NCBI GenBank assembly: GCA_002371985.1
Contig: DFHZ01000043.1
Coordinates: forward strand, 1-6,097
Length of the DNA stretch: 6,097 nt
Source of the DNA: Ruminococcaceae bacterium UBA3710
Lineage (GTDB): Bacteria > Bacillota > Clostridia > Oscillospirales > Acutalibacteraceae
Direction of reading: 5' to 3'
Shown here piece by piece: positions 1 to 5,230 of this stretch. Numbering within the stretch: position 1 is the first letter of the stretch; every line of letters begins with the position of its first letter. A program made the translations under genes and the position numbers. A model generated the notes under the pieces. That model saw only the letters and a list, made by a program, of their open reading frames with translations, did not search any database and had not been told where the DNA came from.

Positions 1-36
1 AAAATGAGACAGATGGGAGATTGTGTATCGTCATGA
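1..36 (+). CDS. C-terminal tail of an upstream gene (partial, 5' end outside window)
   Basis: Frame 1 is open from the window edge and reads K-M-R-Q-M-G-D-C-V-S-S before a TGA at 34-36. That TGA overlaps the ATG at 33-35 of the TetR-type gene in the ATGA arrangement typical of translationally coupled genes. Only eleven codons are visible, so neither product nor family can be named, and the frame could be open by chance. The overlap geometry is the only positive evidence. Confidence 0.4.
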   Translation, partial: KMRQMGDCVSS

Positions 37-572
37 AGAATATGAATAACGCCGAAAAGAACAGCTACGTCAAAGAACATATCACAAGTACGCTGATCGG
101 CATGATGAAAAAACAAAATCTCACCGAAATATCGGTTAGAGATCTGTGCAGCGAAGCCGGAGTCGGAAGGGCATCCTTTTACAGGAATTACGCAACGAAG
201 GATGACGTTCTGACCGCATATATCACGGCTGAGTGGAGAAAGTACGAAAAAGCTCACGATTTGAAGAAACACAGGATCAATGACATCTACCGTGTGCAGA
301 GGTATTTTGAATTTTGTCTGTCTATGAGAGAATTGAACGATATCCTGCTTCGGCAGGAGCAGACGGTGCCTATTCTGAAAGCGTATGAAACCATTTTGTC
401 CGATCTTGATCAGGGTGCTCCGCGCGAATCGTTTGAAAGCTTCTATATGGCGTACGGACTGTTCGGTATATTTTTGAAATGGGCGAAGGGAGAATATTCC
501 GAAACACCGGCTGAAATGACAAAGATCGTTACCGATCGGATACTCAAAGACTATCGGATAGATTTGCTGTGA
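33..572 (+). CDS. TetR/AcrR-family transcriptional regulator
   Basis: A 179-residue protein with the TetR layout. The N-terminal DNA-binding domain (about residues 10-60) has its helix-turn-helix near residues 32-51, ending in the family-typical G-R-A-S-F-Y-R-N-Y followed by K-D-D-V-L. The rest is a helical ligand/dimerisation domain; the stretch near 139-152 (Y-M-A-Y-G-L-F-G) resembles the C-terminal domain of short DhaS-like TetR proteins. TetR proteins usually repress a neighbouring transporter or enzyme gene in response to a small ligand. The target is probably the upstream gene with which it overlaps, not metK, which has its own promoter and riboswitch. I chose ATG 33 because of the ATGA overlap; GGGAGA at 15-20 lies about 12 nt upstream. 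In-frame TTG 21 and ATG 42 are alternatives. Codon use (many CTG and ATC) is unlike metK and the genes after it. Confidence 0.85.
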   Translation: MKNMNNAEKNSYVKEHITSTLIGMMKKQNLTEISVRDLCSEAGVGRASFYRNYATKDDVLTAYITAEWRKYEKAHDLKKHRINDIYRVQRYFEFCLSMRELNDILLRQEQTVPILKAYETILSDLDQGAPRESFESFYMAYGLFGIFLKWAKGEYSETPAEMTKIVTDRILKDYRIDLL

Positions 573-643
573 ATCCCACGACAATAAAAAGTGCGTGCAG
601 TTATCAAAATACACGGTAATAGAATTTAATTGCAAGTCGGCAG

Positions 644-676
644 TTGACAAATTTTATTTTTGTGATAATATATAAT
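644..676 (+). promoter_or_regulatory. Promoter of the metK-nfnAB operon
   Basis: A perfect -35 hexamer TTGACA lies at 644-649. Downstream is an AT-rich stretch with several possible -10 boxes: GATAAT at 664-669, preceded by TG as in an extended -10 but with a 14-nt spacer; TAATAT at 666-671 (16-nt spacer); and TATAAT at 671-676 (21-nt spacer). Transcription would start around 677-684, just ahead of the riboswitch. The -35 is convincing; the exact -10 is unresolved. Confidence 0.7.
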
Positions 677-691
677 AGAAATTAAATAATT

Positions 692-794
692 CCTTATCGA
701 GAGTGGTGGAGGGGACAGGCCCGTTGAAACCCGACAACCTGACTTATAGTTTTAGTCAAGGTGCCAAATCCTGCGGTAAATCCGAAAGATGAGG
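692..794 (+). promoter_or_regulatory. SAM-I (S-box) riboswitch
   Basis: The RNA element binds S-adenosylmethionine and ends transcription early when SAM is abundant. Closing helix P1 is CCTTATC (692-698) with GATGAGG (788-794). The conserved S-box core is visible: GAG then GGTGGAGGGGAC (700-715), a GGCCCG-TTGAAACCC block (718-733), ACAACC (735-740), a P3 hairpin GACT/AGTC, AAGGTGCCAAATCC near 758-771, and a short P4 before GAAAGATGAG. Compared with the commonest S-box sequence it has one extra G in the GGAGGG run and two changes in the GATGAAACCCGG block, all within family variation as I know it. It sits directly ahead of a terminator and metK, the classic S-box context. Confidence 0.96.
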
Positions 795-808
795 TTCGTT
801 AAAAAATG

Positions 809-836
809 AGCCGTCTTTTTAAGGACGGCTTTTATT
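809..836 (+). terminator. Intrinsic terminator of the SAM riboswitch expression platform
   Basis: AGCCGTC (809-815) pairs perfectly with GACGGCT (824-830), followed by TTTATT. The competing structure can also be drawn: the P1 3' strand region AAAGATG (785-791) can pair with CGTCTTT (812-818), with one G-U pair. That pairing would destroy both P1 and the terminator 5' arm. SAM-bound P1 therefore frees the terminator (OFF switch), while ligand-free RNA can antiterminate. Confidence 0.93.
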
Positions 837-858
837 GTTAAAAAAAGGAGAAATACTA

Positions 859-2043
859 ATGTCTAAAATGTTGTTTACATCCGAATCTGTAACAGAGGGA
901 CATCCCGATAAAGTCAGCGACCAGATAAGTGATGCGATACTTGACGCTATAATAAGCGAGGATAAGGATGCAAGAGTTGCCTGTGAAACTTTCTGCACAA
1001 CAGGTGTTGTAACTGTTATGGGGGAAATTACAACATCGTGTTATGCCGATATTCCGCAGATTGTTCGTGATGTTCTATGTGATATAGGCTATGACGGTCC
1101 CGAGTCCGGTTTCAACGGCAGAACCTGTGCCGTTCTTACCTCAATAGATAAGCAGTCGCCGGATATTGCTATGGGTGTTGATAAGGGACTTGAATATAAA
1201 GGCGGAGAAGAGGACGCATATAACCTTAACGGTGCAGGGGATCAAGGTATGATGTTCGGATTTGCCTGTGATGAAACCGAAGAACTTATGCCACTTACAA
1301 TATCTTTGGCACATAGAATGAGCGAAAGGCTTACATTTGTGCGAAAGAGCGGACTTCTTCCGTATCTTTGCCCTGACGGTAAAACTCAGGTTACGGTTGA
1401 ATACAATGACGGTGTTCCTACCCGTGTTGACGCTGTTGTTGTATCAAGTCAACATAAAGAGAGTGTTGACCTTGAAACACTCCGCAAAGATATTCTTGAA
1501 GAGGTTATAAAACCTATTATCCCAAAAGAGTTTTTAGACGAAAATACCAAGATATATATTAACCCTACGGGTCGCTTTGTTGTAGGCGGACCTCAGGGTG
1601 ATACCGGTCTTACGGGGAGAAAAATTATAGTTGATACCTACGGCGGTGTGGCTCGCCACGGCGGCGGTGCATTTTCGGGTAAGGACCCGACAAAGGTCGA
1701 CAGATCGGCAGCCTACGCCGCAAGATATGTCGCTAAAAACATAGTAGCGGCTCACCTTGCTAAAAAATGTGAAGTTCAATTAGCCTATGCTATAGGCGTT
1801 GCTAACCCTGTATCTGTTATGGTTGATACATTCGGAACGGGTGTTGTTGACGACGAAAAGATAGCAAATGCCGTAAATAAGGTATTTGACCTTCGTCCGG
1901 CGGCAATTATCGATAAATTAAATCTTCGAAGACCGATTTATAAGAAAACTTCAAATTACGGTCATTTCGGAAGAAATGATGCAGATTTCACTTGGGAAAA
2001 AACCGATAAGACAGAACTGCTTAAGAAAGAATTAGGTATATAA
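859..2043 (+). CDS. metK: S-adenosylmethionine synthetase (methionine adenosyltransferase)
   Basis: This cytosolic enzyme makes S-adenosylmethionine from methionine and ATP, releasing phosphate and pyrophosphate. It is the cell's main methyl donor source. The 394-residue length is normal for bacterial MetK. Family signatures are intact: G-H-P-D-K at residues 14-18 near the ATP/methionine site, the hexapeptide G-A-G-D-Q-G at 125-130, and the glycine-rich G-G-G-A-F-S-G-K-D at 268-276. The start is ATG 859, preceded by AAAGGAG (844-850) at good spacing. An in-frame TTG at 835 lies in the terminator tail upstream of this ribosome binding site and is unlikely to be used. The gene follows a SAM-I riboswitch and terminator, so its product represses its own synthesis. 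The next gene's ATG begins at the base after the TAA stop, so the flavoprotein genes are cotranscribed. Confidence 0.98.
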   Translation: MSKMLFTSESVTEGHPDKVSDQISDAILDAIISEDKDARVACETFCTTGVVTVMGEITTSCYADIPQIVRDVLCDIGYDGPESGFNGRTCAVLTSIDKQSPDIAMGVDKGLEYKGGEEDAYNLNGAGDQGMMFGFACDETEELMPLTISLAHRMSERLTFVRKSGLLPYLCPDGKTQVTVEYNDGVPTRVDAVVVSSQHKESVDLETLRKDILEEVIKPIIPKEFLDENTKIYINPTGRFVVGGPQGDTGLTGRKIIVDTYGGVARHGGGAFSGKDPTKVDRSAAYAARYVAKNIVAAHLAKKCEVQLAYAIGVANPVSVMVDTFGTGVVDDEKIANAVNKVFDLRPAAIIDKLNLRRPIYKKTSNYGHFGRNDADFTWEKTDKTELLKKELGI

Positions 2044-2865
2044 ATGTTTAAGATAGTAGATAAAAAACAGTTAAACAGTAGTGTAACCTCGCTTACATTT
2101 GATGCTCCTTTTATAGCAAAGAAGGTAAAGCCGGGTCAATTCGTAATTATTCGTATTGACGAAAAAGGTGAGAGAATACCGCTTACCGTTTCGGATTTCA
2201 ACAGCGATAACGGAACACTTACCGTTGTTGTTCAGGCAATCGGGTTTACAACTAAAAAACTAACCGCACTAAATGTTGGGGATAGTGTCTTGGATTTAGT
2301 AGGACCTCTCGGTCTTCCTACCGAGTTTGGTGCACCTAAAAAGGCTATCGTTATAGGCGGAGGTGTCGGTTGTGCTATCGCATATCCTCAGGCAAAGTAT
2401 CTGCATAGCATTGGTGTTGATGTAACTGTTATCGCAGGTTTCAGAAGTAAAGACATTGTCATTCTTGAGGATGAAATGAAAGCGGTTTCAAATGCTTATT
2501 TTGTTACAACAGACGACGGCTCTTATGGCAGAAAAGGACTTGTAACAGAGGTTTTGAGCGAACTTCTTAATAAAGGCTCTTATGATTTGGTTATTGCTAT
2601 CGGTCCTGTACCTATGATGAAATTTGTATCGCTTACTACAAAGCCGTTCGGTACTAAAACGATAGTAAGTTTAAATCCGATTATGATTGACGGTACCGGA
2701 ATGTGCGGGGGATGCCGTGTAAATGTCGGTGGCGAAACAAAATTCGCTTGTGTTGACGGTCCCGATTTTGACGGTCATCTCGTTGATTTTGATGAACTTA
2801 TGAGAAGAAATTCTTTTTATAAGCAGGAAGAAACTCATAAATGCAGATTGGGGGATAATAAGTGA
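2044..2865 (+). CDS. nfnA: NfnA/SudB-like FAD/NAD(P)-binding ferredoxin-NAD(P)+ oxidoreductase subunit alpha
   Basis: A 273-residue flavoprotein of the ferredoxin-reductase fold, related to PyrK, SudB and NfnA. Residues about 1-95 form the FAD-binding barrel, with the flavin motif R-I-P-L-T at 44-48. Residues about 100-200 form the nucleotide-binding domain, with G-G-G-V-G at 105-109. Near the C-terminus Asp216, Cys221, Cys224 and Cys236 (D-G-T-G-M-C-G-G-C, then C) match the three-Cys plus one-Asp [2Fe-2S] site described for NfnA. With the next gene's product it would form NfnAB, a cytosolic complex that couples NADH and reduced ferredoxin oxidation to NADP+ reduction by flavin-based electron bifurcation, or the reverse. 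Older databases call such proteins sulfide dehydrogenase or dihydroorotate dehydrogenase electron-transfer subunits; the absence of pyrD nearby argues against PyrK. The start abuts the metK stop, with a weak AGG at 2034-2036. Confidence 0.9.
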   Translation: MFKIVDKKQLNSSVTSLTFDAPFIAKKVKPGQFVIIRIDEKGERIPLTVSDFNSDNGTLTVVVQAIGFTTKKLTALNVGDSVLDLVGPLGLPTEFGAPKKAIVIGGGVGCAIAYPQAKYLHSIGVDVTVIAGFRSKDIVILEDEMKAVSNAYFVTTDDGSYGRKGLVTEVLSELLNKGSYDLVIAIGPVPMMKFVSLTTKPFGTKTIVSLNPIMIDGTGMCGGCRVNVGGETKFACVDGPDFDGHLVDFDELMRRNSFYKQEETHKCRLGDNK

Positions 2866-4250
2866 TGGCTAATATGTCAATGAATAAAACCCCTATGCCT
2901 ACGCTTGAACCTACCGTGCGAAATAAAAACTTTGAAGAGGTTTGTACCGGTTATACTCCCGAAATGGCGGTAAAAGAGGCAAATAGGTGCTTGAATTGTA
3001 AAAATATGCCCTGTGTAGGCGGTTGTCCTGTTAATGTTCATATCCCCGAGTTTATTGAAAAAATAAAGAATGGCGATTTTTTATCGGCTTATGATATTAT
3101 AAAGCAAACAAATGCTCTTCCGGCTGTTTGCGGAAGAGTTTGTCCGCAGGAAAGCCAGTGCGAGGGTAAATGCGTTCGTGGAATAAAGGGCGAGAGTGTT
3201 GCTATCGGCAGACTTGAACGCTTTGCAGCCGATTTTTTTATGGAAAACGGGAAACCGAAAACTCCTGATATAACTAAAAACGGTAAAAAGGTAGCAGTAA
3301 TCGGTGCCGGACCTTCTGGGCTTACCTGTGCCGGAGACCTCGCAAAACTCGGCTATGAGGTTACGATTTTTGAGGCTTTTCATACCGCAGGCGGCGTTTT
3401 GACATACGGAATACCTGAATTCAGACTTCCGAAAAGTATTGTAAAAAAAGAAATAGAAAACCTCGAAAAATCGGGTGTAAAAATTATGACCGATATGGTT
3501 ATCGGTAAAATTCTTACAGTAGATGAGATTATAGAAATGGGATATAGTGCTGTATTCATAGGCTCAGGTGCCGGACTTCCTATGTTTATGGGGATTGAAG
3601 GCGAGGGCAGTGTAGGCGTTTATTCTGCTAATGAATTTTTAACAAGAATAAACCTTATGAAAGCCTATATTGAAGATTATGATACTCCGATTAAGCGTTC
3701 TGATTCGGTTGCCGTAGTAGGTGGCGGAAATGTTGCTATGGATGCCGCAAGGTGTGCTAAGCGACTTGGGGCTGAAAATGTTTATATAATCTATCGCAGG
3801 GGCGAGGAAGAAATGCCTGCCCGTAAAGAGGAGATAGAGCACGCAAAAGAGGAAGAAATAGAGTTTAAACTTTTGTGTAACCCCAAAAGAATTATTTCCG
3901 ACGAAAGCGGAAAAGTTGTCGGGGTAGAGTGCATAAAGATGCAACTCGGCGAACCCGATGCATCAGGCAGAAGAAGACCTGTCGAAATAGAAAACAGCGA
4001 ATTTATCATTGATGTCGATGCTGTTATTATGGCTCTCGGAACAACACCTAATCCGCTTATAAGGACAACAACAAACGGTATCGAGGCTAATAAACGAGGA
4101 TGTCTTATCGTTGACGAAAATATGAAAACAACGAAAGACGGTGTGTATGCCGGAGGGGATGCCGTAACAGGTGCTGCAACCGTTATATTGGCTATGGGGG
4201 CAGGAAAAAATGCTGCAAAGTCAATCGACGAGTATTTAAAAAATGAATAA
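2865..4250 (+). CDS. nfnB: NfnB/SudA-like NADPH-dependent oxidoreductase (glutamate synthase small-chain-like, 'GltA' family)
   Basis: A 461-residue iron-sulfur flavoprotein. The N-terminal region carries two cysteine sets for [4Fe-4S] clusters: Cys42, 45, 50, 54 and Cys89, 93, 99, 103. An FAD Rossmann motif G-A-G-P-S-G is at 147-152, an NADP(H) motif G-G-G-N-V-A at 286-291, and the second FAD contact G-G-D-A-V-T-G-A-A at 430-438. This matches GltD-type proteins annotated 'glutamate synthase (NADPH), homotetrameric'. No large glutamate synthase subunit is present, and the partner upstream is NfnA-like, so an NfnAB transhydrogenase is the better reading. The ATG at 2865 overlaps the upstream TGA by one base (TGATG), which suggests coupled translation and fixed subunit ratio; a GGGGG run at 2850-2854 can serve as ribosome binding site. 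GTG 2862 and in-frame ATG 2874 and 2880 are less likely starts. Confidence 0.92.
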   Translation: MANMSMNKTPMPTLEPTVRNKNFEEVCTGYTPEMAVKEANRCLNCKNMPCVGGCPVNVHIPEFIEKIKNGDFLSAYDIIKQTNALPAVCGRVCPQESQCEGKCVRGIKGESVAIGRLERFAADFFMENGKPKTPDITKNGKKVAVIGAGPSGLTCAGDLAKLGYEVTIFEAFHTAGGVLTYGIPEFRLPKSIVKKEIENLEKSGVKIMTDMVIGKILTVDEIIEMGYSAVFIGSGAGLPMFMGIEGEGSVGVYSANEFLTRINLMKAYIEDYDTPIKRSDSVAVVGGGNVAMDAARCAKRLGAENVYIIYRRGEEEMPARKEEIEHAKEEEIEFKLLCNPKRIISDESGKVVGVECIKMQLGEPDASGRRRPVEIENSEFIIDVDAVIMALGTTPNPLIRTTTNGIEANKRGCLIVDENMKTTKDGVYAGGDAVTGAATVILAMGAGKNAAKSIDEYLKNE

Positions 4251-4260
4251 ACTGCATAAC

Positions 4261-4291
4261 AAAGAGGACGGCAAGAAATGCAGTCCTCTTT
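4261..4291 (+). terminator. Hairpin terminator after nfnB
   Basis: AAAGAGGAC (4261-4269) pairs perfectly with GTCCTCTTT (4283-4291), and GCA/TGC pairs (4271-4273 with 4279-4281) extend the stem after a mismatch. It begins 10 bases after the nfnB stop. The T-run is short and partly inside the stem, followed by ACTCTT, so efficiency is uncertain. The flanking A and T runs could let it work in both directions. Confidence 0.75.
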
Positions 4292-4365
4292 ACTCTTAAA
4301 AAATCTGTGTTTTCTACAAAAAAATATGTAAAATTTTATGAAATTTTGTCTTAAAATTTTTTCGA

Positions 4366-4380
4366 TTTAGTTTACATAAT
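4366..4380 (+). repeat. 15-bp direct repeat, copy 1 (contains XerD-like half-site)
   Basis: TTTAGTTTACATAAT occurs here and, identically, at 4532-4546. The inner 11 bases AGTTTACATAA (4369-4379) are the reverse complement of TTATGTAAACT, the XerD arm of the Bacillus subtilis and Staphylococcus dif sites as I recall them. The sequence after it (TTTAAT, then TATTCATACGA) does not closely resemble the B. subtilis XerC arm. Confidence 0.85.
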
Positions 4381-4393
4381 TTAATTATTCATA

Positions 4394-4470
4394 CGAAATT
4401 TGCATAAAATGTTTTTATAGTTTTAAACATAGTTATCCACCGTTTTCGTGTCGAAAAATGGCAAATTTCG
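4394..4470. repeat. 10-bp perfect inverted repeat
   Basis: CGAAATTTGC at 4394-4403 and its exact reverse complement GCAAATTTCG at 4461-4470. The arms are 57 bases apart and enclose the first DnaA-like 9-mer and a small hairpin (TTTTCG 4443-4448 with CGAAAA 4452-4457, three-base loop). Confidence 0.75.
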
Positions 4471-4510
4471 GCTATTGCGTATCAAAATATGTTAAATACG
4501 CGGTGGATAA
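4433..4510. repeat. 10-bp inverted repeat with internal hairpins
   Basis: TTATCCACCG (4433-4442) and its exact reverse complement CGGTGGATAA (4501-4510). Between them lie two further hairpins: TTTTCG/CGAAAA (4443-4448 with 4452-4457) and CGTAT/ATACG (4478-4482 with 4496-4500). Together they allow a 78-nt three-way junction with the 10-bp stem as its closing helix. The 10-bp stem is the only part of the region with appreciable G+C. Confidence 0.75.
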
Positions 4511-4519
4511 TGTTGATAA
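4433..4519. promoter_or_regulatory. Cluster of three DnaA-box-like 9-mers
   Basis: TTATCCACC on the plus strand (4433-4441), and on the minus strand TTATCAACA (4511-4519) immediately followed by TTATCCACC (4502-4510). Each differs from the canonical DnaA box TTATCCACA at one position. Adjacent AT-rich DNA with AAATTTT runs (4320-4410) resembles an unwinding element. No dnaA, dnaN or rpmH gene is here, and flanking genes converge, so a chromosomal oriC is unlikely. Confidence 0.4.
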
Positions 4520-4531
4520 GTTTTTGGTGCG

Positions 4532-4546
4532 TTTAGTTTACATAAT
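4532..4546 (+). repeat. 15-bp direct repeat, copy 2 (contains XerD-like half-site)
   Basis: An exact second copy of TTTAGTTTACATAAT, 166 bp from the first, with the XerD-like 11-mer at 4535-4545. After an 8-base gap comes TTATGCATATT (4554-4564), whose first six bases match the inner part of the E. coli XerC arm in the same orientation. An 8-bp centre is known for plasmid cer-type Xer sites, whereas chromosomal dif uses 6, so this is only suggestive. Confidence 0.85.
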
Positions 4547-4576
4547 GCTTGTTTTATGCATATTTTTTCCAGCCGA

Positions 4577-4882
4577 TTATAAAAGTATATAAGCGAGGGC
4601 TAAAAGTAACAATTTATCACTGTTTTCACAGACAAGAATCAATATAAGACCTAAAATAAGACCTATATCTTTATCGTTTTTTAGTTTGTCGAGAAAGGGT
4701 ATGTTAAGGGAACTTAAATCGAACGGCAGAACGGAAGAATTTTCGCTTTTCGTATCTTTGCTTTCGGTTTTGACAAAATGCGGAGTCGGCGGCATATTTC
4801 CGCCCCTTGAAGAATTTTCGGCGAGTTTTTTCATCCTTTCAATGGCCTTTTGTTGTTCGATAATGAATTCTTGTTCTGTCAA
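4577..4882 (-). CDS. Small protein of unknown function with C-terminal hydrophobic hairpin
   Basis: I do not recognise a named family. From a TTG start at 4882 the product has 101 residues: a charged, probably helical N-terminus (1-24, rich in E, Q and K); a flexible Ser/Pro/Thr-rich middle (24-57); then two short hydrophobic stretches near 73-84 (I-G-L-I-L-G-L-I-L-I-L-V) and 91-101 (all Leu/Ala/Ile/Tyr). The polar E-N-S-D-K turn between them suggests a membrane-inserted hairpin at the very C-terminus. The TTG is chosen because AAGGTGAG (4887-4894) lies four bases upstream; the GTG at 4891 overlaps that ribosome binding site and would add three residues. It is the last gene of the minus-strand trio, beginning 12 bases after its neighbour's stop (3 if GTG). 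A membrane location is inferred from hydrophobicity only. Confidence 0.8.
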   Translation of the reverse strand: MTEQEFIIEQQKAIERMKKLAENSSRGGNMPPTPHFVKTESKDTKSENSSVLPFDLSSLNIPFLDKLKNDKDIGLILGLILILVCENSDKLLLLALAYILL

Positions 4883-4894
4883 ATTTCTCACCTT

Positions 4895-5230
4895 CTAAAA
4901 AATACTTAAAATACCGCTTTCTTTAAGAAGGGGAAGTATTTCTATAAGTTTCAGCAGTTTGATTGCAACATCAACTTTTTCCTGTTTTTCTGCCGATAGA
5001 TTAGGTTTAAGTGCGGATAGCAGTGCCGTTCGTTTGTCGTCCTTGCCGTTTTTAAGTCTGCCGATTATCCCCATAATCATACTAAGTTCATTTGCAGACA
5101 ACCCGAAATTATCGTCCGAATTGCTCTGCGTTTCATTATTTGAAAGTATGTTTTCGGCAAGACTTCTTACCTTGTTCATACTTTCTTCATCGTTAAGTAT
5201 TTCGGTCAGTTTTTGGCTTAAATCATCCAT
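4895..5230 (-). CDS. Small conserved-looking protein of unknown function, leucine-rich C-terminus
   Basis: A 111-residue protein I cannot assign. Residues 1-35 are acidic and helical (D-D-L-S-Q-K-L-T-E-I-L at the start). A polar Asn/Ser linker follows at about 30-42, then a helical block around 46-82 with I-M-G-I-I-G-R-L-K-N-G-K-D-D-K-R. The C-terminal 25 residues are rich in Leu/Ile (V-A-I-K-L-L-K-L-I-E-I-L-P-L-L-K) and look amphipathic rather than transmembrane. No Cys, signal peptide or catalytic motif is seen. The ATG at 5230 overlaps the preceding gene by eight bases (ATGGATGA), so translation is probably coupled; the nearest purine-rich site is only GGCGGT about seven bases upstream. 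It is the middle gene of the minus-strand trio. Confidence 0.82.
   Translation of the reverse strand: MDDLSQKLTEILNDEESMNKVRSLAENILSNNETQSNSDDNFGLSANELSMIMGIIGRLKNGKDDKRTALLSALKPNLSAEKQEKVDVAIKLLKLIEILPLLKESGILSIF

Larger units (their letters stand above)
4401..4560. repeat. 9-bp outer inverted repeat
   Basis: TGCATAAAA at 4401-4409 and its exact reverse complement TTTTATGCA at 4552-4560. Nine AT-rich bases could match by chance, but the arms lie just inside copy 1 and just outside copy 2 of the 15-bp direct repeat, so they may belong to the same element. Confidence 0.5.
4292..4576. other. AT-rich, gene-free convergent intergenic region with dense repeat structure
   Basis: No convincing reading frame lies here. 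It separates the 3' end of the plus-strand metK-nfnAB operon from the 3' end of the minus-strand small-gene operon, so neither neighbour needs a promoter in it. It contains AAATTTT runs at 4331-4337, 4341-4347 and 4354-4360, the 15-bp direct repeat, three DnaA-box-like 9-mers and four inverted repeats, listed separately. No G+C-rich hairpin with a T-run is visible for the minus-strand operon; a weak candidate is ATGC/GCAT just past its stop. Confidence 0.8.

Noticed and set aside
573..643. Terminator after the TetR-type gene
   Set aside because: Only a weak CGTG/CACG pairing with a long loop and no T-run is present, so I do not call one.
835..858. TTG start extending MetK by eight residues
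   Set aside because: The extension would begin in the terminator tail and translate across the AAAGGAG ribosome binding site; ATG 859 gives the standard MetK N-terminus.
1534..1779. Minus-strand open frame of 81 codons inside metK
   Set aside because: It lies antisense within an intact, strongly conserved MetK coding region, has no ribosome binding site I can see, and its translation resembles no protein family.
3081..4009. Several minus-strand open frames of 72-101 codons inside nfnB
   Set aside because: All are antisense shadows of a full-length iron-sulfur flavoprotein gene with intact motifs; their predicted products are Ser/Phe/Tyr-rich noise.
2862..4250. Glutamate synthase small subunit (gltD)
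   Set aside because: The domain order is the same as in GltD, but no gltB-like large subunit is adjacent and the immediate partner is NfnA-like, so NfnB is the better assignment.
4394..4564. CRISPR array or insertion sequence
   Set aside because: There are only two copies of the direct repeat, no regular spacing, and no transposase or cas gene in the window.
4292..4576. Chromosomal oriC
   Set aside because: DnaA-like boxes and AT-rich DNA are present, but there is no dnaA, dnaN, rpmH or gidA neighbour and transcription converges on the site instead of diverging, so an ordinary clostridial origin is unlikely.
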